Shown piece after piece: positions 17,649 to 25,643 of a DNA stretch of 41,382 nucleotides; the stretch's first letter is position 1; each line of letters starts with the position of its first letter. Source of the DNA: an uncultured Bacilli bacterium (lineage in GTDB: Bacteria > Bacillota_I > Bacilli_A > RF39 > UBA660); contig CAKOPG010000014.1 of NCBI GenBank assembly GCA_934098745.1, positions 1 through 41,382 of the forward strand. Direction: 5' to 3'. The translations under genes and the position numbers were made by a program. The notes beneath the pieces were generated by a model that was not told the DNA's origin, ran no database searches, and saw only the letters and a program-made list of their open reading frames with translations.

Positions 17649-17830
17649 GTTACTTCACCTCAAATGTATGCCTCGTTACTACATATACTCATGTCTATTT
17701 TATCAAACTTTTAATCAAAAGGAAAGTCTAAATTATCTTTTTGCTAACTTTTTTAAACAAGCCCACACAATTTTCATTATTTCCCACAATCTCTTTTGTT
17801 AACTTTATTTACTTCTAATAAATATTTTGT

Positions 17831-17836
17831 TATAAT
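17831..17836 (+). promoter_or_regulatory. Extended -10 promoter for tilS-ftsH
   Basis: TGTTATAAT, with TATAAT at 17831-17836 and a weak TTTACT-like -35 about 16-17 bp upstream. The tilS start is 22 bp downstream, so the leader is short. Confidence 0.55.
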
Positions 17837-17858
17837 ACTTGCGTATTTGGAGGTCGAA

Positions 17859-19208
17859 ATGAATATTGAAAATATAATTAGCCAATCTGATATAGCAAAT
17901 GAAGATTATATAATAGTTGGCGTTTCCTCTGGGCCTGATTCGATGGCTTTACTAAATATCATCCAAAAAAGCACACAAAAGCCCATTGTCTGTGTTCACG
18001 TTAATCACAACGTAAGAAAAGAAAGCATCGAAGAAGCTGAATATTTAAAAAAGTATTGCAAAAAGTTTAATATTATCTTTGAATATTATGAAATAAAAAA
18101 TTATACTGGTAAAAATTTTGAAAATGAAGCCCGTGAAAAAAGATATGCCTTTTATGAACAAATATTAAAGAAATATCATTCACACACATTATTCCTAGCT
18201 CATCATGGAGATGATTTAATAGAAACAACTTTAATGAAAATAGTACGTGGTTCTAATATTGAAGGATATGCTGGCATCAAACAATATACCATTCAAAAAG
18301 ATTACATAATAATTAGACCACTAATAAGTTATACCAAAGAAGATATATTAAAATATAATAAAGAAAATAATATTAAGTACTTCGTAGATTATACAAATGA
18401 AGACACCAAATATACCAGAAATAGATACCGTCATAACATATTGCCTCTCCTAAAAAAAGAAGACGCTAATATTCATCTAAAATTTCTTAAATATTCTAAA
18501 GAATTACAAGAATATTATAATTATGTTGAAGACATAACCAAAGAAAAAATAAATAATGATTATAAAAATAATAAAATAGATATATCTCTTTTTAACAAAG
18601 AACATCCATTTATAAAAAAACAAATAGTCTTTCATATTCTAAGTAATATTTACAATAATAATTCTAATATTATAAAAGAAAAACATTTAGAAGAAATAAT
18701 CAAACTAGCAAATAGTAGTAAATCAAACACTATAATTAACCTTCCAAAAAACTACATTGCTAAAAAAACATATAAATATATCACCATAGAAAAAAATGAC
18801 GTAGAAACCACTAAAAAAGATTATAAAATCTTATTAAAAGACTATCAAGAAATAGCTGATATAACAATTAAAAAAAGAGATTCTTGGGATACAGATGGAA
18901 ATGATGTATGCAGACTAAATACTAAAAATATAAGTATGCCTATATATATAAGAAACAGAAAAAAAGGAGATAAAATATCGTTATATGGTACAAATGGTAC
19001 AAAAAAAGTAAAAGATATTTTTATCGAAAAGAAAATGCCTCAAGAAAAAAGAGACACATATCCACTTATTGTAGATAACTCCGATAATATATTGTGGATC
19101 CCAAATATAAAAAAATCCAAATATAATGTTAAAAAAAATGAATTTTATGATATAATACTAACTAGTAACAAAGAAAGAGAGGAAAATAATGAAAAAAAAG
19201 ACAAATAA
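17859..19208 (+). CDS. tilS: tRNA(Ile) lysidine synthetase TilS
   Basis: A 449-residue enzyme that converts C34 of the AUA-reading tRNA(Ile) to lysidine using ATP. The PP-loop motif SSGPDSMALL lies near residue 24. HVNHNVR, the LAHHGDDLIET segment and a TilS C-terminal domain (MPIYIRNRKKGDKISLYGTN) follow. The start is the ATG after GGAGG; an in-frame start 63 bases upstream sits in the promoter. It overlaps ftsH by 20 bp. In B. subtilis hpt lies between tilS and ftsH; it is absent here. Confidence 0.96.
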   Translation: MNIENIISQSDIANEDYIIVGVSSGPDSMALLNIIQKSTQKPIVCVHVNHNVRKESIEEAEYLKKYCKKFNIIFEYYEIKNYTGKNFENEAREKRYAFYEQILKKYHSHTLFLAHHGDDLIETTLMKIVRGSNIEGYAGIKQYTIQKDYIIIRPLISYTKEDILKYNKENNIKYFVDYTNEDTKYTRNRYRHNILPLLKKEDANIHLKFLKYSKELQEYYNYVEDITKEKINNDYKNNKIDISLFNKEHPFIKKQIVFHILSNIYNNNSNIIKEKHLEEIIKLANSSKSNTIINLPKNYIAKKTYKYITIEKNDVETTKKDYKILLKDYQEIADITIKKRDSWDTDGNDVCRLNTKNISMPIYIRNRKKGDKISLYGTNGTKKVKDIFIEKKMPQEKRDTYPLIVDNSDNILWIPNIKKSKYNVKKNEFYDIILTSNKEREENNEKKDK

Positions 19209-21099
19209 TTTAATGCCGTATGTCTTTCTATTATTTTTTATAATAGCATGCATGGTAGTTGTTAACTTCAAAGGTAAAGTAATAAATGAACTTACAGCAA
19301 GTGATTTTATAACAAGCCTAGAAAAAAATGAAGTAGAAGAAGTAAAAATAATTACAAAAGTAAGATCAGATAATTATGAAGTAACTGGTAAATTAAAAAA
19401 CTATAAAGAAAATGAAAGCTTTATATTATACTTACCCGTATCTGAAGAATTTATGAAAAAAATTGTTACTGCTGAAGAAGAAAATGGATTTGCTTTAAAA
19501 ATAGAAAAAGATCCAGAAACATCTTCCCTTCTAACAATTGCTATCGAATACATCCCTATAATTTTATTAGGTGGGGCAATGATCTGGTTATTTACAAGAC
19601 AATTAGGATCTAATGGTAAATCAATGGATTTTGGTAGAAGTAAAGCCGTTTTAGTAAATGGCGAAAAAACGGCTACATTCAAAGATGTTGCTGGTTTAAC
19701 AGAAGAAAAACAAGAAGTACAAGAATTAATAGATTTCCTTAAAAATCCTAAAAAATTCCAAAGTATGGGTGCCAGAATACCTAAAGGTATCCTTTTAGTA
19801 GGTCCTCCAGGAACTGGTAAAACATTATTAGCAAAAGCAGTTGCTGGCGAAGCCAAAGTACCATTCTACTACATAAGTGGTTCTGATTTCGTTGAATTAT
19901 TCGTAGGTATTGGAGCCTCACGTGTTAGAGATATGTTTAAACAAGCTAAAATGAATGCTCCATGCTTGATATTCATTGATGAAATTGATGCCGTTGGACG
20001 TCAAAGAGGAGCCGGACTTGGCGGTGGACATGATGAAAGAGAACAAACTCTAAACCAATTATTAACTGAAATGGATGGTTTTGGAGCAAATGAAGGAATC
20101 ATCATCATTGCCGCTACAAATAGACCTGACGTTTTAGACCCTGCTTTATTAAGACCTGGTAGATTTGATAGACAAGTAACTGTATCCCTACCAGACAAAC
20201 AAGCAAGAAAAGAAATATTAGCTGTTCATGCCAAAAATAAAGTACTAGATAAAACTGTAACATTAGATAATCTTGCTAAAAGAACACCTGGTTTTTCCGG
20301 AGCTGATCTAGAAAACTTACTAAATGAGGCAGCCCTACTAACAGTAAGAAGAAACAAAAAAGCCATAACTATGGCAGAAATTGATGAAGCTACTGATAGA
20401 GTATTAATGGGACCAGCCAAAGTAACAAGAAAATATACTGATAAAGAGAAAAAAATAGTAGCTTATCACGAAGCTGGTCATGCTGTTTTAGGATTAAAAC
20501 TAGATGGTGCCAACGAAGTTCAAAAAATAACTATTATTCCAAGAGGCCATGCCGGTGGATATACAATGATGACCCCAAAAGAAGATACTTTCAATTATAC
20601 AAAAAAAGAATTACTTGATGCTATCTGTGGTTTACTTGGTGGACGTGTTGCCGAAGAATTAACGTTTAACGAAATTACCACCGGTGCTCATGATGACTTT
20701 AAAAAAGCTACTAACATCGCAAGAAAAATGGTTGCTGAATATGGAATGAGTTCCCTTGGACCTATCATGTTAGATGAACCTTCTGAAAATACATTCTTAG
20801 GAAGAGATTATAATAAGAATAAAAACTTCTCAGATACCGTAGCTCATGAAATAGATGAAGAAATGCGTAGCATTATTAATAGTTGCTATGAAAAGAGTAA
20901 AAAAATTCTTAAAGAAAATCAAAAACTTCTAAAATTAATTGCCGAAACCCTTCTTGAAGAAGAAACAATTACAAAAGAAGAAATAGACACATTAGTCAAA
21001 TACGGAAAATTAAATAAAGAAGAAAACCAAGAAAATTTAGAAAAAACTACTGAAATTAGTTTAGATGAAAAAAAATCTAATCCTAAAGAAGAAAAATAA
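19189..21099 (+). CDS. ftsH: ATP-dependent zinc metalloprotease FtsH
   Basis: A 636-residue membrane AAA protease. Transmembrane helices are at about 9-27 and 116-136, flanking a small extracytoplasmic domain. Walker A GPPGTGKT is at 205-212, Walker B in CLIFIDEIDAVGRQRG, and the second region of homology around ATNRPDVLDPALLRPGRFD. The zinc site is HEAGH. The C-terminal tail is acidic and low complexity. It degrades membrane and regulatory proteins and aids sporulation in B. subtilis. It starts inside the end of tilS with a GAGAGG ribosome site. Confidence 0.98.
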   Translation: MKKKTNNLMPYVFLLFFIIACMVVVNFKGKVINELTASDFITSLEKNEVEEVKIITKVRSDNYEVTGKLKNYKENESFILYLPVSEEFMKKIVTAEEENGFALKIEKDPETSSLLTIAIEYIPIILLGGAMIWLFTRQLGSNGKSMDFGRSKAVLVNGEKTATFKDVAGLTEEKQEVQELIDFLKNPKKFQSMGARIPKGILLVGPPGTGKTLLAKAVAGEAKVPFYYISGSDFVELFVGIGASRVRDMFKQAKMNAPCLIFIDEIDAVGRQRGAGLGGGHDEREQTLNQLLTEMDGFGANEGIIIIAATNRPDVLDPALLRPGRFDRQVTVSLPDKQARKEILAVHAKNKVLDKTVTLDNLAKRTPGFSGADLENLLNEAALLTVRRNKKAITMAEIDEATDRVLMGPAKVTRKYTDKEKKIVAYHEAGHAVLGLKLDGANEVQKITIIPRGHAGGYTMMTPKEDTFNYTKKELLDAICGLLGGRVAEELTFNEITTGAHDDFKKATNIARKMVAEYGMSSLGPIMLDEPSENTFLGRDYNKNKNFSDTVAHEIDEEMRSIINSCYEKSKKILKENQKLLKLIAETLLEEETITKEEIDTLVKYGKLNKEENQENLEKTTEISLDEKKSNPKEEK

Positions 21100-21105
21100 T
21101 ATATT

Positions 21106-21141
21106 AAAAGACCTATTTCTTACACAAGAATAGGTCTTTTT
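21106..21141. terminator. Bidirectional terminator between ftsH and divIC
   Basis: AAAAGACCTATTTCTT (21106-21121) pairs with AAGAATAGGTCTTTT (21126-21140) with one bulge and an ACAC loop. A-tracts and T-tracts flank both sides, fitting the convergent genes. Confidence 0.88.
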
Positions 21142-21151
21142 AAATTTATAA

Positions 21152-21460
21152 TTAGTCATCCATTCTAAGAATAACTTCTCCTTCTTTAGAATAATAATAC
21201 TTTTCTCTAACATATTTAGCAATATACTCTGGATCTTTTAATCTCATTATATCTACTTCTAATGATTTTTTTTCTTTTTCAAGATCATCAATCTTTGCTA
21301 CAAGTTTCTTTTTTTCTTCTTGCATCCTTTTTATATTCAATATATTATTAAATAAATTATAACCAAGACACCCCGTAATAGTACCAAAAACAATTAATGC
21401 CAAAAAAATCTTAATTTTACATTTAGATGCTTTTTTCTTCTTCTTTACATTTTTCCCCAC
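21152..21460 (-). CDS. divIC: Septum formation protein, DivIC/FtsB family
   Basis: A 102-residue bitopic division protein: Lys-rich cytoplasmic N-terminus, one transmembrane helix (KIFLALIVFGTITGCLGYNL), then an extracellular leucine-zipper coiled coil and the family ending DPEYIAKYVREKYYYSKEGE. It forms part of the divisome with FtsL and DivIB. The GTG at 21458-21460 lies six bases after GAGGTG; an upstream GTG overlaps that site. Its position after yabP-yabQ is as in B. subtilis. Confidence 0.9.
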   Translation of the reverse strand: MGKNVKKKKKASKCKIKIFLALIVFGTITGCLGYNLFNNILNIKRMQEEKKKLVAKIDDLEKEKKSLEVDIMRLKDPEYIAKYVREKYYYSKEGEVILRMDD

Positions 21461-21490
21461 ATTAATCACCTCACTATATTACACATAGCA

Positions 21491-21519
21491 ATTATAACAT
21501 AAAGAATAAAGTATTTCAA
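21491..21519 (-). promoter_or_regulatory. divIC promoter
   Basis: TTGAAA (21514-21519), 17-bp spacer, TATAAT (21491-21496) with extended -10 TG, on the minus strand. This allows divIC expression in growing cells independent of yabPQ. Confidence 0.72.
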
Positions 21520-21537
21520 AAGAAATAAATCTACATA

Positions 21538-21825
21538 TTACTTTTTACGTTTTTTTGACATATACTTCTTTACAAGAAAATAAACAAATAAATAACCAAC
21601 CAATATTGAAATTAAAAAATAAACATGTACAAACCCATTATTAATATATAATAATATATAAAAATATAATAATGCTATTATTACTATAAAAAATAAAGAA
21701 TAAAATATTTTAAACCAAATATTACTTTTTAAAGTCATCTTACTAAAAATATCTAATAAAAAATAAAATAATATTCCAAAAGAAAAAGAATAGATAAAAG
21801 AATTAACTTGCATACTTAATTTCAT
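21538..21825 (-). CDS. yabQ: YabQ-like spore cortex membrane protein
   Basis: A 95-residue, very hydrophobic protein with three to four predicted transmembrane helices (SFIYSFSFGILFYFLLDIF; IFYSLFFIVIIALLYFYILL; VYFLISILVGYLFVYFLV) and a Lys/Arg-rich C-terminus. The N-terminal pattern and the position between yabP and divIC fit YabQ, needed for cortex synthesis in B. subtilis. It is shorter than that protein (about 210 residues). It overlaps yabP by one base (TAATG). Similarity alone would be weak; context carries the call. Confidence 0.75.
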   Translation of the reverse strand: MKLSMQVNSFIYSFSFGILFYFLLDIFSKMTLKSNIWFKIFYSLFFIVIIALLYFYILLYINNGFVHVYFLISILVGYLFVYFLVKKYMSKKRKK

Positions 21826-22154
21826 TACTTAAATAACTTTCCTAGAAAACTTTCTTCCTTAGATTTACCAGCACCATTATCTAAATAAATCATACTATCA
21901 ACTTTTCCTTTAATAGAAACATTTCCCTGATATGTATCAAGTTTTATAATTTCTAAATCACTTCCCTTAATACTTAAATAACCCAAAGTAGTATCCATTA
22001 AAAACTCTTCACTATCAAAACTCTCAATTTTTTTAACACCCGTTACAACAACATTTTTTCTCTCTGCTAAACTTATCCCATGATTAAAACTAGCTTCAAT
22101 TTCCTTTACTTTATCTAATCCATAATTTAAACCTATATCTTTTGCCTTGTCCAT
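21825..22154 (-). CDS. yabP: Sporulation protein YabP
   Basis: A 109-residue YabP/YqfC-family protein. The core SLAERKNVVVTGVKKIESFD, then LMDTTLGYLSIKGSDLEI and KGKVDSMIYLD, is typical of the family. YabP is required for spore cortex and coat assembly and made in the mother cell under sigma-E in B. subtilis. The ATG follows AGGTGA. A sigma-E-like promoter shared in form with yabG lies upstream. The neighbouring yabO (rqcP) of B. subtilis is absent. Confidence 0.88.
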   Translation of the reverse strand: MDKAKDIGLNYGLDKVKEIEASFNHGISLAERKNVVVTGVKKIESFDSEEFLMDTTLGYLSIKGSDLEIIKLDTYQGNVSIKGKVDSMIYLDNGAGKSKEESFLGKLFK

Positions 22155-22169
22155 AATATCACCTAGTTA

Positions 22170-22197
22170 AATATATGCATTAATTACCTATTTATAC
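22170..22197 (-). promoter_or_regulatory. Sporulation-type promoter candidate of yabPQ
   Basis: On the minus strand GTATAAA (22191-22197), 13 bp, CATATATT (22170-22177), close to the sigma-E pattern. From GCATATATTT to the ATG the sequence nearly repeats that before yabG. Confidence 0.4.
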
Positions 22198-22222
22198 ATG
22201 AAAAAAACACCAAATGGTGTTT
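22198..22222 (-). terminator. Terminator of spoVG
   Basis: AAACACC/GGTGTTT (22205-22211 with 22216-22222), 4-nt loop, then a run of T on the minus strand. The first arm overlaps the spoVG stop. Confidence 0.8.
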
Positions 22223-22478
22223 ATTCAGCTTTTTCATATGCTTCAATAATTTCTTTTTCAAAAATTTGACGTGTTTCAGTATTAATAGGATGAGCAATAT
22301 CTCTATATCCACCAGTTGAAGTTTGTCTGCTAGGCATAGCAATAAACAAACCATTATCACCTTCGATAATTCTAATATCATGTACTGCGAAACAATCATC
22401 AATAAGTACTGAAGCTATTCCTTTCATTCTTGAATTTTCCTTGTCAATTTTTTTGACTGTAACTGAAGTAATCTTCAT
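22221..22478 (-). CDS. spoVG: SpoVG RNA/DNA-binding regulator
   Basis: An 85-residue SpoVG with the diagnostic segments MKITSVTVKKI, GIASVLIDDCFAVHDIRII, MPSRQTSTGGYRDIAHPIN and the C-terminal EIIEAYEKAE. SpoVG is a small nucleic-acid-binding protein affecting septation, sporulation and virulence genes. It is monocistronic, with a sigma-A-like promoter and its own terminator. AGGAGG lies 12 bases before the ATG. Confidence 0.97.
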   Translation of the reverse strand: MKITSVTVKKIDKENSRMKGIASVLIDDCFAVHDIRIIEGDNGLFIAMPSRQTSTGGYRDIAHPINTETRQIFEKEIIEAYEKAE

Positions 22479-22521
22479 TCTGCTTACACTCCTCCTCTAG
22501 AAAATAACATTTTCTAATTAC

Positions 22522-22551
22522 ATTTTAATGCATATATATAGTAAAAGTCAA
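22522..22551 (-). promoter_or_regulatory. spoVG promoter
   Basis: TTGACT (22546-22551), 18-bp spacer, TAAAAT (22522-22527). I did not see a convincing sigma-H motif, the form used in B. subtilis. Confidence 0.5.
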
Positions 22552-22587
22552 GTAATTTGTCGCTTTTATACACACAAAATGACATTT

Positions 22588-22803
22588 TTAGGAAATACAA
22601 ATTTTTAATGTCTTAGTTAAAATATCGATATAGGTAAAACTCTTTATTTCTCCAGTAATTAACTTTACGGTAAATACGTTATAATAAGTTTTCAAAATAA
22701 TACCTTCATACTTTTCTTTTCTATTTCTACTACCGAAATAAATTAACAAAGCTCTACTTCCAAGGTGTCCACTCAAATACCTTCTTATCATTTTTACATT
22801 CAT
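22588..22803 (-). CDS. veg: Veg protein
   Basis: A 71-residue protein aligning with B. subtilis Veg: LSGHLGSRALLIYFGSRNRK, then EGIILKTYYNVFTVKL and SFTYIDILTKTL. Veg influences biofilm matrix genes and spore outgrowth in B. subtilis; the biochemical role is not settled. It lies directly after yabG with a one-base overlap (TAATG), the same order as in B. subtilis. Confidence 0.88.
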   Translation of the reverse strand: MNVKMIRRYLSGHLGSRALLIYFGSRNRKEKYEGIILKTYYNVFTVKLITGEIKSFTYIDILTKTLKICIS

Positions 22804-23561
22804 TATCTTGGATACCCTATATACATTGAACCTTTTGTAATAATTCCCCCCATACCTGCTGAACCATATTTCGTTTTTTCCAAAATCTTAATAATATCAA
22901 TATTATTGTTTTTATCAGAAAATGATAAACACGCAGCTACTATAGCCGGATCTAAAGCATGAATATTAATTCTTTTAGGACTTGAAGCAAAATTTGCCCC
23001 AGCTTTAATTAAATCCTCATAATTAGATTGACATGCTCCTGCAATTATAAATAATTTCTCATGCGATTTTTCAAAATTTCTAGCCTCTGTAACCGCTTCG
23101 ACAAAACTAGAAGTATTCTTATACTTTTCTCTCTTAGAACGCGAAAAAGAATCATGACCAGTTAATACTAAAATATCTGGATTATATTTTTTTAGTAATC
23201 CAGAAACCTGTGTCGGCATATCACTTTCTGGTAAATATAAACCATACGCCTTAACCCTACTTTTTTTATAGAAAGACATACATTTTTCTAAATATTCATC
23301 ATCGCCATCTAAATGCAAAATACGTCCTGGTAAATAAAAATATTCATTTCTATTTAGATCACGATACTCATCAATTGAAGGTCTAAAAGTATCTTTATCA
23401 GTAACATCATCACATATAACTAAATCATTTTTAGTACTATCTGCATACAGTCTAACTGAAACTCCTTTTAAATAATAAACATCATTTTGTATATTTACGA
23501 TTTTAAAAACAATATCATTATTATATGAATTTCTAGTAACATAATCTCCTATATTTAACAT
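22803..23561 (-). CDS. yabG: Sporulation-specific protease YabG
   Basis: A 252-residue YabG-family cysteine peptidase (U57), which trims coat proteins during spore maturation. The N-terminal KOW-like segment MLNIGDYVTRNSYNNDIVFK, the core DILVLTGHDSFSR and the motif FIIAGACQSNYEDLIKAGAN followed by FASSPKRINIHALDP are characteristic. It is somewhat shorter than the B. subtilis protein (about 290). The ATG follows GGGTGA. A sporulation-type promoter lies 15 bp upstream. Confidence 0.93.
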   Translation of the reverse strand: MLNIGDYVTRNSYNNDIVFKIVNIQNDVYYLKGVSVRLYADSTKNDLVICDDVTDKDTFRPSIDEYRDLNRNEYFYLPGRILHLDGDDEYLEKCMSFYKKSRVKAYGLYLPESDMPTQVSGLLKKYNPDILVLTGHDSFSRSKREKYKNTSSFVEAVTEARNFEKSHEKLFIIAGACQSNYEDLIKAGANFASSPKRINIHALDPAIVAACLSFSDKNNNIDIIKILEKTKYGSAGMGGIITKGSMYIGYPR

Positions 23562-23576
23562 ATAATCACCCAGTAA

Positions 23577-23605
23577 AATATATGCTAGGATTTAATTAAA
23601 ATTAC
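23577..23605 (-). promoter_or_regulatory. Sporulation-type promoter candidate of yabG-veg
   Basis: CATATATT at 23577-23584 and GTAATTT at 23599-23605, spacer 14 bp, minus strand. The stretch from here to the start codon matches the yabP upstream sequence at nearly every base. Confidence 0.4.
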
Positions 23606-23632
23606 AAAAAAAAACCAACTCAATTGAATTGG
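23606..23632 (-). terminator. Terminator of the alcohol dehydrogenase gene
   Basis: CCAACTC/GAATTGG (23615-23621 with 23626-23632), 7-bp stem, AATT loop, followed by nine T on the minus strand. Confidence 0.85.
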
Positions 23633-23641
23633 AATTTTCTC

Positions 23642-24667
23642 TTAATTATTAGGTTTAAAAATTATTTTAATTGCATCACTCTTACCACTTGTAAGTCTCT
23701 CAAATGCTTCTTGAGCCTTTTCTAATGGAATAACATCGTCAATATATTTTAAAACATCTATTTTTTTATCACTTATTAAATTCATTGTACGATCAAAATC
23801 AAATTCGGTATAAGCAATTGCTCCCTTCATAGTAACTTCGCCCATAACTGGTACAACCATTGGAACACTTATAGGTTGCATTGAAACACCTACTAAAACA
23901 ATCATGCCACCATTTTTTACAACCATCATCGCTTCAGTAACTGCTGGAGAATTACCACAACATTCAATTACCTTATCAAAGCCACCACCTGTTTTTTCTT
24001 TCAATATATTAATAGTAGCACTATTTTTTGCGTCATAGTACTCATCCACATAACCATACTTACAAGCCTTTTTACCACGAGCCTCATTTGTTTCTAATAA
24101 AGCGACATACGAAGCACCAGCCATTTTAGCAAATTCCGCAGACATTAAGCCTATAATTCCTCCACCAATTACACATACTTTGTCTCCTATTTTAATATCA
24201 GCTAACATAATGGCATGTAAAGAAACTGCTGATGGTTCTATCATGCATGCTTCTTCATCATTTATTGTATCTGGTAATTTACGAACCATCTTACCATGAC
24301 AACTAGATATTTCCGCATATGCTCCACTAGTAGTTAAAGAAAGTCCAACAGCATCACTCCACGTACTTGCACAATATTGTGGATTACCACTTCGACAAGC
24401 ATCACATTTCCCACAAGGAGAAATTGGAAGACCAGTAATACGATCACCAACTTTTAAATCTTTCCTACTTCCACAATCTAAGACCGTACCACAAAACTCA
24501 TGCCCCATCACAAGACCTTGCGGATTTCCCATATCAAAATAATGAATATCCGAACCACATATACCACAAGTATTAACTTTAAATAATACTTTATCTCCAT
24601 TAGCTTTAGGTTCTTCTTTATTAACTAATTTTAATGATCTTACATTATCTATTTCAATACATTTCAT
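23642..24667 (-). CDS. Zinc-dependent MDR alcohol/polyol dehydrogenase
   Basis: A 341-residue medium-chain dehydrogenase. The catalytic zinc ligands are C34 (CGICGSDIH) with H56 and E57 (GHEFCG); structural zinc cysteines are C85, C88, C91 and C99. The Rossmann motif is CVIGGGIIGLMSAEFA. Substrate is unclear: sequences of this shape include sorbitol, threonine and butanediol dehydrogenases. It lies between ksgA and yabG with its own promoter and a strong terminator, so it is a separate metabolic insert in a housekeeping/sporulation stretch. The start ATG follows GGTGATAG. Confidence 0.9.
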   Translation of the reverse strand: MKCIEIDNVRSLKLVNKEEPKANGDKVLFKVNTCGICGSDIHYFDMGNPQGLVMGHEFCGTVLDCGSRKDLKVGDRITGLPISPCGKCDACRSGNPQYCASTWSDAVGLSLTTSGAYAEISSCHGKMVRKLPDTINDEEACMIEPSAVSLHAIMLADIKIGDKVCVIGGGIIGLMSAEFAKMAGASYVALLETNEARGKKACKYGYVDEYYDAKNSATINILKEKTGGGFDKVIECCGNSPAVTEAMMVVKNGGMIVLVGVSMQPISVPMVVPVMGEVTMKGAIAYTEFDFDRTMNLISDKKIDVLKYIDDVIPLEKAQEAFERLTSGKSDAIKIIFKPNN

Positions 24668-24682
24668 TCTATCACCAATTTT

Positions 24683-24691
24683 ATTATAGCA
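24683..24691 (-). promoter_or_regulatory. Extended -10 promoter of the alcohol dehydrogenase gene
   Basis: TGCTATAAT on the minus strand, TATAAT at 24683-24688; no good -35. The leader would be only about 15 nt. Confidence 0.45.
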
Positions 24692-24781
24692 TAAGTAAAA
24701 GACAAAACTATACAGATTAAAAATAAATTAGCAATTTTTACAATTTAATGTAAAGACACTATCAATATAAAAAGATAGAGA

Positions 24782-25564
24782 TTATAACAACTTTGTCAAC
24801 TCTATCCATACATTAACTGGAATTTCTTCAGCTCTATTATTTAAACTATATCCATATTCCTTAAGCTTATTATTAATTATATCTAAATCATACATTTTTA
24901 AATTATTCCTTAAATTTTTTCTCTTAAATTGAAAGGCATTCTTTAATAATCTCTCGTAAGTCTTGTAATTTAAAGACACTACATCCTTCTTTTTATCTAA
25001 ACTAATAACAGCACTATCAACATTAGGAGCTGGAACAAAACAACTTCTAGATACCTTAAATAGTTTTTTTACTTCATATTTAGCACCAATTAAAGCACTT
25101 ATCATTCCATAATCTCTAGACCCCTCTTTAGCACTAAGTCTATCAGCTACTTCGTCTTGAACCATAATCATTATTCTATCTGGATATATTTCATCTATTA
25201 ACTTAGTAATTATTGGCGTAGTAATATAATATGGTAAATTAGCGACTACATAAGTCTTTTTAAAATTATGTTTACTTATATCTTGATAAACATCCTGTAA
25301 CAAAAAATCACCAAATATAATTTCATAATTATTATTACCAGATAGCACCTTTTTTAAAATATCTTTAAGTCTTATATCTATCTCATAAAGAATACTATAT
25401 CCCGATAAAGGTATTATTTTCTTAGATAAACTCCCTGCTCCAGGTCCAATTTCAATAACCAAAGTATCTTTATCAACATTTGCATGGTTAACTATCTTAC
25501 TAATTATATTATCATCTTTAATAAAATTTTGCCCTAATGATTTCTTAAATTCAAACTTATCCAT
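24782..25564 (-). CDS. ksgA: 16S rRNA dimethyladenosine transferase
   Basis: A 260-residue KsgA/RsmA that dimethylates two adjacent adenines near the 3' end of 16S rRNA using SAM. Motif I is VIEIGPGAGSLSKK; the catalytic motif IV is ANLPYYITTPII; the N-terminal KKSLGQNFIKD is typical. In B. subtilis rnmV precedes it; here a SleB-like gene and tatD lie upstream. The ATG follows GGAGGATAT. Confidence 0.97.
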   Translation of the reverse strand: MDKFEFKKSLGQNFIKDDNIISKIVNHANVDKDTLVIEIGPGAGSLSKKIIPLSGYSILYEIDIRLKDILKKVLSGNNNYEIIFGDFLLQDVYQDISKHNFKKTYVVANLPYYITTPIITKLIDEIYPDRIMIMVQDEVADRLSAKEGSRDYGMISALIGAKYEVKKLFKVSRSCFVPAPNVDSAVISLDKKKDVVSLNYKTYERLLKNAFQFKRKNLRNNLKMYDLDIINNKLKEYGYSLNNRAEEIPVNVWIELTKLL

Positions 25565-25623
25565 ATATCCTCCAACAACTTACAAACATACTATTATTTT
25601 ATAACATATTACATATAAGTCAA

Positions 25624-25643
25624 GAAAAAAGAGCATAAGCTCT
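25624..25643 (-). terminator. Terminator of the SleB-like gene
   Basis: AGAGC/GCTCT (25630-25634 with 25639-25643), 4-nt loop, then TTTTTTCTTG. The TAG stop of the gene is part of the arm, as at parB. Confidence 0.72.

Noticed and set aside
22184..22402. 72-codon frame overlapping spoVG
   Set aside because: It is a shifted reading of spoVG; SpoVG itself is unmistakable, and the shadow frame crosses the spoVG terminator.
24759..24778. CTATC/GATAG hairpin after ksgA as a terminator
   Set aside because: The stem is only five base pairs, with a 10-nt loop and no proper T run; it is possible but too weak to list.
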